Below are positions 56,436 through 64,000 of a stretch of 64,000 bases of DNA, piece after piece. The translations under genes were made by a program, and so were the position numbers. Positions within the stretch are counted from its first letter, which is position 1. Every line of letters starts with the position of its first letter. The notes under the pieces are model-generated. The model saw nothing but the letters and a program-made list of their open reading frames with translations, made no database searches and was not told the origin of the DNA. Origin of the DNA: Toxorhynchites rutilus septentrionalis (taxonomy: Eukaryota > Arthropoda > Insecta > Diptera > Culicidae); NCBI RefSeq assembly GCF_029784135.1, contig NC_073746.1, forward strand, positions 302,199,455 through 302,263,454, in the 5' to 3' direction.

Positions 56436-57778
56436 GTCACAGGAGGGTTGTGTCCGATACACGACCGCATAGTTGACGTAGGATTCCGTTAGACTATCTG
56501 TTGATTTTGGATATGTTTGACGAATTACATCGATAAACTCTTTGATAATGATTTGGTGGCCCTGAAAAGGGCCGTTTTGTTTGGTTGTTGGGTATTGTTT
56601 GTTCACTGCACAAGTGTTTACCGAGTGATGATGACAGGATGGATGGTAAACAGTCGTTAGATGGTGCGTATCAGATAAAAGATACCGAAGTGCAACGAGA
56701 TATGATGAAAACCGCCCTCTGTGATCCTAGACGAGATGCCTCCTGTGTTATGTATGGATGAAATAAAGAAAAAAAAACTCACCAATCTAATATAAGATAA
56801 TTACCAATACCGAACACAATTATTAATTTTTCTCGTCAGTAAAAACATGTTACTTTAATGTAGAGAAAAAATATTTGAAATGGAAAAGGTATTTTTCTTT
56901 TATAACTTTTACTTTCTTAGTGTTTATTCAACCCATTGCGAAATTTAATTGTACTAACAACAACTAATAGATCCATATGGCAAATCACTTTTTCTAATAT
57001 TTCTTCACTTTCCCTATTTTTCTCGCCGTATAAACTTTCCTTGGGTGAAAATGAACCCAACAAAACAGACAGCTTAAACCAAATGACCCGTTCTCGAGCG
57101 GGAGCACACCTTGGTTTTTTTTAATGAAAATTGGAATAAATCGCTTCATATATCAAGTCATTTCTAACACAACTGCTATCATATACAATTTTACACTTAC
57201 ACTTGTGTTGAATTTTTCACAATACACGATCGGACATTGATATAAAATTTCACGAAGCAACCAACATTAAATTTCCAATTTGAATTTTTAAATATTATCA
57301 CTCACCATACTCGCAATATAAAAATGCCCCCGACTTGCATATATTTGCAATGCCGATTTCCCCCGGGCACCATGGTTTTGATGTCTCTGTTAGGGAACAC
57401 ATTTCGGTAGGAACAAAAGCTCCCCCTACTTTTATGTATTTGTAATGCCGATTTCCCCCAGGTAGCTTAGTTTTGGTGTCTCTGTTAGGGACCCGTCGCA
57501 TGTGTCGTCAATTTCGACCAATCAGAAGTGGGTATTTTCATTAGGATAGGGGTTGAGATTTTTCAATTGTTCGATAGTTTGTTTCATGACATATATTATT
57601 TTCTTCAATATTAAAATTTGTTATGAAGTGCCGAAAACGATTGACGCAAAAATTTCATCGATCCATCATGAAATGTCTGAGCAATAAGCGTTTGAAATTA
57701 AACAATTTTCACGATGTGCTCGATTTTCGATTTTCAATTTGTACCCCAATATGTTCCCGAAAGACGTAATCCTACGTC
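56436..57778 (-). mobile_element. GACG-family repeat element, copy 8
   Basis: Minus-strand copy nearly identical to copy 6; terminal palindrome at 57763-57778, other end at 56436-56440 (GTCAC). It is inserted in an A/T run of foldback copy B. Its first ~460 bases are included in the tandem duplication and recur at 60501-60959. Confidence 0.85.
56558..56573 (-). terminator. histone-type 3' stem-loop in GACG copy 8
   Basis: Perfect GGCCCTTTTCAGGGCC with ACCA flank on the minus strand, identical to copy 6. Confidence 0.85.
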
Positions 57779-58166
57779 AAAAGAGGAAAAAGCTGATTTT
57801 TCGGACAACCCTAAAATGGAAATGGTCACCGTACTGAAAAAAATGAAAAAATACGGGTCTAATGTTTCGCGACAAAGAACAAAACTACCGCTTTTCACGA
57901 AAATCTGAGAACCACTACAGGGAAACTTCGATATAATGTACCCTCGTTATAACATACCCTCGATATAACGTCACTCGATATTAGGCTGTCAAAAAAGTCC
58001 TACAGTATTTCCGCGAGGTGTCGTTGTAAGCGCGTAGTTCTAGTTGTATTCATTGTACCGAGTCATTGGAAAAAAGCTTGTTGGAAAGGTATTTTTGCGC
58101 GCTATAATATAGTCCTTGACAGTGTTTCGTTTGGTTAAGTCGCTCGTGAGTTATAGTGTCACAAAT

Positions 58167-59838
58167 ATGGAGCAAAATAAAGAGAAAATCCGATATATTT
58201 TACAGTACTACTATGACAAAGGCAAAAATGCATCTCAAGCTGCCAATAAAATTTGTGCAGTTTATGGACCCGATACAGTTTTCATTTCCACCGCACAACG
58301 ATGGTTTCAACGATTTCGTTCTGGTGTAGAGGTCGTCGAAGATGCGCCACGCCTGTCGTCGAAAATTGCGACAAAATCTCTTAATTAGCCGAGAAAGACC
58401 GGCATAGTAGCATAGTAGCATCGGCCAAGAGCTGGGGATAGGTCAAACCGTTATTAACCATTTGAAGAAGCTTGGATTCACAAAGAAGCTCGATGTATGG
58501 GTGCCACACATGTTGACGCAAAAAAACATCTTTGACCGTATCGACGCATGTGAATCGCTGCTGAATCGCAACAAAATCGACCCGTTTCTGAAGCGGATGG
58601 TGACTGGCGATGAAAAGTGGGTCACTTACGACAACGTGAAGCGCAAACGGTCGTGGTCGAAGCCCGCTGAAGCGGCTCAGACGGTGGCCAAGCCCTCATT
58701 AACGGCCAGGAAGGTTCTGCTGTGTGTTTGGTGGGATTGTCAAGGAATAATCTATTATGAGCTGCTTCCCTATGGCCAAACGCTCAATTCGGACCTGTAC
58801 TGCCAACAACTGGACCGCTTGAAGGTAGCACTCAGGAAGAAGAGGCCATCTTTGATAAACAGAGGCCGCATTGTCTTCCATCAGGACAACGCCAGGCCAT
58901 ACACTTCTTTGGTGACGCGCCAGAAGCTCCGGGAGCTCGGATGGGAGGTTCTTTTGCATCCGCCGTATAGTCCGGACCTTGCACCAAGTGACTACCACCT
59001 GTTTTTGTCCATGGCGAACGAACTAGGTAGCCACCTTCTCCCGACTCATGTCCAATCACTGTTCGTTAGACGCGCTACTCTTTCGTTTCAATCTGGCCGG
59101 CAGCAATATCTGCGTTTGTGGCCGAGGTTACCACGACATCGAACACGTTGTTTGGTCGTGTGAGGTGTATCTTGTTGCCAGATCGAATTTAGAGAACTCC
59201 CTTCGGGCTAGAGGAAGGCAGCCCAATGTGCCGGTGAGAGATGTGTTGGCTCGGTTAGACCTTGATTACATGTCCCAAATATATGTTTTCCTTAAATCTA
59301 TCGATGTTCGTGTGTGATTATCCTTATATCCTTATACCCTCCATTTCTTCCTTTGTGAGTAATTGGTCCGCTTGCTATAAACAGAAGAATGAAATGTAAA
59401 TTCACAACTGATGTACGAATAGATTTAAGAATTGAGTGTGTGTGATTATCAACATTGTAATAATTTCCTTATACCCCATCCTTTTCCTGAGAAAATGTCA
59501 CCCTTTTAATCTCGAGTCCACCACGAGTAATCGGTTTCCCACATTACTAACCATAGATTTAAGAAAATTGTTCATATATATAGTTTTAAAAATATATTTA
59601 AGATTTCGGCTCCTTTAAACTTATGTAACTGAGCCTGTAAAAATAAACGAATTTATAAAAAAAAAAAAAAAAAAAAAACGAACTAGGTAGTTAGAAGTTA
59701 GCCACAAAAGAGGCCTGTGAAAATTGGCTATCCGAGTTTTTTGCCAATAAGGAAGCGAGCTTCTATAACAGGGGTATTATGAAGTTGGCATCTCGTTGGG
59801 AACAAGTCATCGAACAAAACGGCGCATATTTGACTTAA
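58167..59838 (+). pseudogene. mariner transposase, interrupted and frameshifted, copy 1
   Basis: ATG 58167 opens MEQNKEKIRYILQYYYDKGK with helix-turn-helix sequence to FRSGVEVVEDAPR. A small deletion near 58350, a TAA in the original frame and an 8-bp duplication (CATAGTAG, near 58404-58420) break the linker. From 58462 the catalytic domain is intact: VTGDEKWVTYDN (first Asp), IVFHQDNARPYTS (second) and YSPDLAPSDYHLF (third), with 34 residues between the last two. After MANELG the LINE fragment (59031-59678) intervenes. The C-terminus resumes as KLATKEACENWLSEFFANKE to GAYLT at 59838. Inactive; all lesions are shared with copy 2. Confidence 0.9.
59031..59678 (+). mobile_element. 5'-truncated I-clade LINE inside the mariner, copy 1
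   Basis: It corresponds to position 17494 onward of the full-length element: the last ~90 residues of ORF2 (zinc motif CVCGRGYHDIEHVVWSC, ending SIDVRV), the 3' UTR, AATAAA and a 22-A tail. The target duplication CGAACTAGGTAG occurs at 59019-59030 and 59679-59690. It encodes no functional protein but shows that the LINE family was active after the mariner inserted. Confidence 0.93.
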
Positions 59839-60109
59839 AACAGATGATTGTAACTAATTTTATGAACAAATGAAAATTCAAAAAAAATACCGCAGGACTT
59901 TTTTGACAGCCTAATATAACGTACACATGTTCAAAGTCCAAAGGAATAATATTTTGAATATTGTTTTTCTGAAAAAAAACAATAAATTATCTGTACAGGT
60001 CGGACTCGATTATCCGGAGACTCGATTATCCGGGATTCGATTATCCGGAGTATTTTATTTTTGATTTTCGGAAATCTTGAATAATTTGTATAATAATTCT
60101 ATATTGAAT

Positions 60110-60420
60110 GGCTAATATGGGTATCAAACGAAAGGGCTTGACTAGTAGAACACAGTTATTTATGAGAAATGCAAATCCAAGATGGCGGCCACTACAAAAT
60201 GGCGGATTGCATATTTTCTCAAAACCCCATCAATATGGGTATTTAATGAAAGGGCTTGACTAGTGGAATACAGTTATTTATGGAAAATTCGAATCAAAAA
60301 TGGCCACCACCACAATATGGCGTATCAAGATAAAGTTATCGACTAGTAGAACAAAGCAGATAATGAAAAATCCAATTTCAAGATGGCCGCAGTCCCCAAA
60401 CAACTAATTACTTTTTGAAT
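60110..60420. repeat. imperfect tandem repeat, about 125-bp units
   Basis: The phrases GGGCTTGACTAGT, ACAGTTATTTATG and AAGATGGCGGCCACTACAAA recur two to three times, separated by ATATGGGTAT. The array recurs in duplication unit 2 (63293-63603), and related units follow at 63690-63860. Confidence 0.7.
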
Positions 60421-61347
60421 GGTTTCATTCAGCTTGATCTGTTTCTATGTATGTTTGAATGTTTGTTGGGTTGTCCCACATTAATAGAAAATTGATCATG
60501 AAAAATGCCCCCGACTTGCATATATTTGCAATGCCGATTTCCCCCGGGCACCATGGTTTTGATGTCTCTGTTAGGGAACACATTTCGGTAGGAACAAAAG
60601 CTCCCCCTACTTTTATGTATTTGTAATGCCGATTTCCCCCAGGTAGCTTAGTTTTGGTGTCTCTGTTAGGGACCCGTCGCATGTGTCGTCAATTTCGACC
60701 AATCAGAAGTGGGTATTTTCATTAGGATAGGGGTTGAGATTTTTCAATTGTTCGATAGTTTGTTTCATGACATATATTATTTTCTTCAATATTAAAATTT
60801 GTTATGAAGTGCCGAAAACGATTGACGCAAAAATTTCATCGATCCATCATGAAATGTCTGAGCAATAAGCGTTTGAAATTAAACAATTTTCACGATGTGC
60901 TCGATTTTCGATTTTCAATTTGTACCCCAATATGTTCCCGAAAGACGTAATCCTACGTCAAAAGAGGAAAAAGCTGATTTTTCGGACAACCCTAAAATGG
61001 AAATGGTCACCGTACTGAAAAAAATGAAAAAATACGGGTCTAATGTTTCGCGACAAAGAACAAAACTACCGCTTTTCACGAAAATCTGAGAACCACTACA
61101 GGGAAACTTCGATATAATGTACCCTCGTTATAACATACCCTCGATATAACGTCACTCGATATTAGGCTGTCAAAAAAGTCCTACAGTATTTCCGCGAGGT
61201 GTCGTTGTAAGCGCGTAGTTCTAGTTGTATTCATTGTACCGAGTCATTGGAAAAAAGCTTGTTGGAAAGGTATTTTTGCGCGCTATAATATAGTCCTTGA
61301 CAGTGTTTCGTTTGGTTAAGTCGCTCGTGAGTTATAGTGTCACAAAT

Positions 61348-63021
61348 ATGGAGCAAAATAAAGAGAAAATCCGATATATTTTACAGTACTACTATGACAA
61401 AGGCAAAAATGCATCTCAAGCTGCCAATAAAATTTGTGCAGTTTATGGACCCGATACAGTTTCCATTTCCACCGCACAACGATGGTTTCAACGATTTCGT
61501 TCTGGTGTAGAGGTCGTCGAAGATGCGCCACGCCTGTCGTCGAAAATTGCGACAAAATCTCTTAATTAGCCGAGAAAGACCGGCATAGTAGCATAGTAGC
61601 ATCGGCCAAGAGCTGGGGATAGGTCAAACCGTTATTAACCATTTGAAGAAGCTTGGATTCACAAAGAAGCTCGATGTATGGGTGCCACACATGTTGACGC
61701 AAAAAAACATCTTTGACCGTATCGACGCATGTGAATCGCTGCTGAATCGCAACAAAATCGACCCGTTTCTGAAGCGGATGGTGACTGGCGATGAAAAGTG
61801 GGTCACTTACGACAACGTGAAGCGCAAACGGTCGTGGTCGAAGCCCGCTGAAGCGGCTCAGACGGTGGCCAAGCCCTCATTAACGGCCAGGAAGGTTCTG
61901 CTGTGTGTTTGGTGGGATTGTCAAGGAATAATCTATTATGAGCTGCTTCCCTATGGCCAAACGCTCAATTCGGACCTGTACTGCCAACAACTGGACCGCT
62001 TGAAGGTAGCACTCAGGAAGAAGAGGCCATCTTTGATAAACAGAGGCCGCATTGTCTTCCATCAGGACAACGCCAGGCCATACACTTCTTTGGTGACGCG
62101 CCAGAAGCTCCGGGAGCTCGGATGGGAGGTTCTTTTGCATCCGCCGTATAGTCCGGACCTTGCACCAAGTGACTACCACCTGTTTTTGTCCATGGCGAAC
62201 GAACTAGGTAGCCACCTTCTCCCGACTCATGTCCAATCACTGTTCGTTAGACGCGCTACTCTTTCGTTTCAATCTGGCCGGCAGCAATATCTGCGTTTGT
62301 GGCCGAGGTTACCACGACATCGAACACGTTGTTTGGTCGTGTGAGGTGTATCTTGTTGCCAGATCGAATTTAGAGAACTCCCTTCGGGCTAGAGGAAGGC
62401 AGCCCAATGTGCCGGTGAGAGATGTGTTGGCTCGGTTAGACCTTGATTACATGTCCCAAATATATGTTTTCCTTAAATCTATCGATGTTCGTGTGTGATT
62501 ATCCTTATATCCTTATACCCTCCATTTCTTCCTTTGTGAGTAATTGGTCCGCTTGCTATAAACAGAAGAATGAAATGTAAATTCACAACTGATGTACGAA
62601 TAGATTTAAGAATTGAGTGTGTGTGATTATCAACATTGTAATAATTTCCTTATACCCCATCCTTTTCCTGAGAAAATGTCACCCTTTTAATCTCGAGTCC
62701 ACCACGAGTAATCGGTTTCCCACATTACTAACCATAGATTTAAGAAAATTGTTCATATATATAGTTTTAAAAATATATTTAAGATTTCGGCTCCTTTAAA
62801 CTTATGTAACTGAGCCTGTAAAAATAAACGAATTTATAAAAAAAAAAAAAAAAAAAAAAAACGAACTAGGTAGTTAGAAGTTAGCCACAAAAGAGGCCTG
62901 TGAAAATTGGCTATCCGAGTTTTTTGCCAATAAGGAAGCGAGCTTCTATAACAGGGGTATTATGAAGTTGGCATCTCGTTGGGAACAAGTCATCGAACAA
63001 AACGGCGCATATTTGACTTAA
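61348..63021 (+). pseudogene. mariner transposase, interrupted and frameshifted, copy 2
   Basis: Identical lesions to copy 1 (linker deletion, stop, 8-bp duplication, LINE insertion). The only coding difference noticed is Ser instead of Phe in the helix-turn-helix region (C61463), giving DTVSISTAQRWF, which is probably the ancestral state. The catalytic triad is present with D,D34D spacing but the reading frame is broken, so no active transposase is expected. Confidence 0.9.
62212..62861 (+). mobile_element. 5'-truncated I-clade LINE inside the mariner, copy 2
   Basis: Duplicate of 59031-59678 with a 24-A tail. Target duplication CGAACTAGGTAG at 62200-62211 and 62862-62873. Confidence 0.93.
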
Positions 63022-63683
63022 AACAGATGATTGTAACTAATTTTATGAACAAATGAAAATTCAAAAAAAATACCGCAGGACTTTTTTGACAGCCTAATAT
63101 AACGTACACATGTTCAAAGTCCAAAGGAATAATATTTTGAATATTGTTTTTCTGAAAAAAAACAATAAATTATCTGTACAGGTCGGACTCGATTATCCGG
63201 AGACTCGATTATCCGGGATTCGATTATCCGGAGTATTTTATTTTTGATTTTCGGAAATCTTGAATAATTTGTATAATAATTCTATATTGAATGGCTAATA
63301 TGGGTATCAAACGAAAGGGCTTGACTAGTAGAACACAGTTATTTATGAGAAATGCAAATCCAAGATGGCGGCCACTACAAAATGGCGGATTGCATATTTT
63401 CTCAAAACCCCATCAATATGGGTATTTAATGAAAGGGCTTGACTAGTGGAATACAGTTATTTATGGAAAATTCGAATCAAAAATGGCCACCACCACAATA
63501 TGGCGTATCAAGATAAAGTTATCGACTAGTAGAACAAAGCAGATAATGAAAAATCCAATTTCAAGATGGCCGCAGTCCCCAAACAACTAATTACTTTTTG
63601 AATGGTTTCATTCAGCTTGATCTGTTTCTATGTATGTTTGAATGTTTGTTGGGTTGTCCCACATTAATAGAAAATTGATCATG

Positions 63684-64000
63684 ATCTTGAAAAATTCAAT
63701 TTTGCCGCCGCGAAAAAATGGCTGAATGGCTTGATTTGGAGAATACACTACACTATGAACAACATAAATTCGAAATGGTCGCCGCCACAAAATGGTCCAC
63801 TATGTATTTTTTGCAATCCCCTCAATATTGGTATCAAATGCAATGATTTGACTAATACAATACAGTACAGGTCGGACTCGATTACATACAGACTCGATTA
63901 TATGTGATTCGATTATATACAATTTTGGACTCGATTATATACAGTTTGGAATTTTTTTTTGTATTTCAAATGCTTATTTCATGAAGAAATGTAACCTTTC
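63684..64000. repeat. pogo-like repeat tail, unit remnants
   Basis: Contains diverged units of the 125-bp repeat (AAATGGTCGCCGCCACAAAA) and then, from about 63868, CAGGTCGGACTCGATTACAT and several TCGATTATATACA phrases. These resemble the repeats at 32400-32446 and 46455-46534. The element continues beyond the window. Confidence 0.55.

Larger units (their letters stand above)
50224..57917. mobile_element. long foldback element, copy B (multiply interrupted)
   Basis: The left end CAGCCTTTCCATGCCAAACC is at 50224. The body resumes at 55287-56435 and again at 57779-57917, where a pogo-like element replaces the terminus at a TA. The interruptions are GACG copies 7 and 8. The three pieces are collinear with copy A, so they were once contiguous. 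Confidence 0.75.
57981..59914 (+). mobile_element. mariner (DD34D) with nested LINE fragment, copy 1
   Basis: The inverted repeats begin TTAGGCTGTCAAAAAAGTCC and are flanked by TA (57979-57980, 59915-59916). Without the LINE fragment it is about 1.28 kb, full length for a mariner. The transposase is mellifera-like by pattern. Confidence 0.92.
57918..60110. repeat. pogo-like repeat sequence, split by the mariner
   Basis: CAGGGAAACTTCGATATAAT begins at 57918 after TA in the foldback. CCTCGATATAACGTCACTCGA continues to the mariner and AACGTACACATGTTC resumes after it. A second pogo-type terminus, CAGGTCGGACTCGATTATCC, begins at about 59997. No transposase. The repeat recurs in duplication unit 2. 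Confidence 0.5.
57320..60500. repeat. tandem duplication, unit 1 (3181 bp)
   Basis: The unit starts at AAAAATGCCCCCGACTTGCA and ends at AAAATTGATCATG. It recurs immediately at 60501-63683. Noticed differences: T58282 versus C61463, and a poly(A) run of 22 versus 24. Contents: part of GACG copy 8, the foldback end, a pogo-like repeat, and a mariner holding an I-LINE fragment. Confidence 0.95.
61162..63097 (+). mobile_element. mariner (DD34D) with nested LINE fragment, copy 2
   Basis: Duplicate of 57981-59914 produced by the tandem duplication, not by transposition: flanks well beyond the TA sites are duplicated too. TA duplications at 61160-61161 and 63098-63099. Confidence 0.92.
60501..63683. 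repeat. tandem duplication, unit 2 (3183 bp)
   Basis: Second unit. Its downstream flank (ATCTTGAAAAATTC at 63684) is the original right flank of unit 1. No sizeable homology is seen at the junction. Confidence 0.95.

Noticed and set aside
58116..58388. transposase start upstream of ATG 58167
   Set aside because: The in-frame extension before the methionine of MEQNKEK lacks family similarity.
61162..63097. independent second mariner insertion
   Set aside because: Flanking sequence well beyond the TA sites is duplicated too, so it arose by segmental tandem duplication.
1..64000. CRISPR arrays, bacterial operons, LTR retrotransposons or viral insertions
   Set aside because: No regular spacer arrays, ribosome-binding-site-linked gene clusters, paired long terminal repeats or viral replicase motifs were seen.

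Overview
This window reads as intergenic or intronic DNA from a repeat-rich dipteran, most likely a culicine (Aedes-type) mosquito. The evidence is its transposon content: an I-clade LINE of the MosquI type, an ITmD37E element (a family described from mosquitoes), a Feilai-like tRNA-derived SINE, DD41D and DD34D mariners, a hAT, pogo-like elements and many MITEs in AT-rich sequence. The genus is inference. No intact host protein-coding gene is visible. The best host candidates are a two-exon PIN/XPG-like gene or pseudogene on the minus strand (44834-45767), a possible first coding exon at 34960-35154 and a very weak one at 44409-44441.

Layout. 1-4990: unrecognised DNA with LINE and SINE scraps. 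4994-8977: pogo-like element holding a SINE and a decayed LINE that was split by an internally deleted mariner (7049-7782). 9549-11753: ITmD37E element with perfect inverted repeats of about 50 bp, interrupted by a DD41D element (10131-11048). 12103-18121: full-length I-clade LINE between 15-bp target duplications; its ORF2 is intact and ORF1 is broken by a one-base frameshift in a G run. 18137-35437: sparse MITEs, a DD41D mariner, an ITmD37E relic, a SINE and two copies of a repeat family here called 'GACG'. 35834-40733: a long foldback element split by a 3.25-kb GACG element that carries two histone H2A pseudogenes, their promoters and histone 3' stem-loops. 40737-46534: mariner relic, other repeats and the PIN-like gene. 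46694-57917: four more GACG elements, a hAT, a 1.9-kb hairpin repeat, a SINE and a second foldback element. 57320-63683: a near-perfect tandem duplication of about 3.18 kb; each unit carries a mariner interrupted by a 5'-truncated copy of the I-clade LINE.

How it fits together: almost everything is nested mobile DNA, and the nesting gives a relative chronology. Example: foldback, hit by GACG elements and a pogo-like element, which was hit by a mariner, which was hit by an I-LINE fragment, after which the block was duplicated. The I LINE is the only element here with near-complete coding capacity. The SINE at 54864-55165 shares its 3' tail and may use its machinery. The most unusual signal is the GACG family: it starts with the palindrome GACGTAGGACTACGTC, ends in a T run, inserts into T runs, and several copies carry captured histone-gene parts (H2A body, TATA plus initiator, stem-loop 3'-end signal). 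I cannot assign it to a named family.
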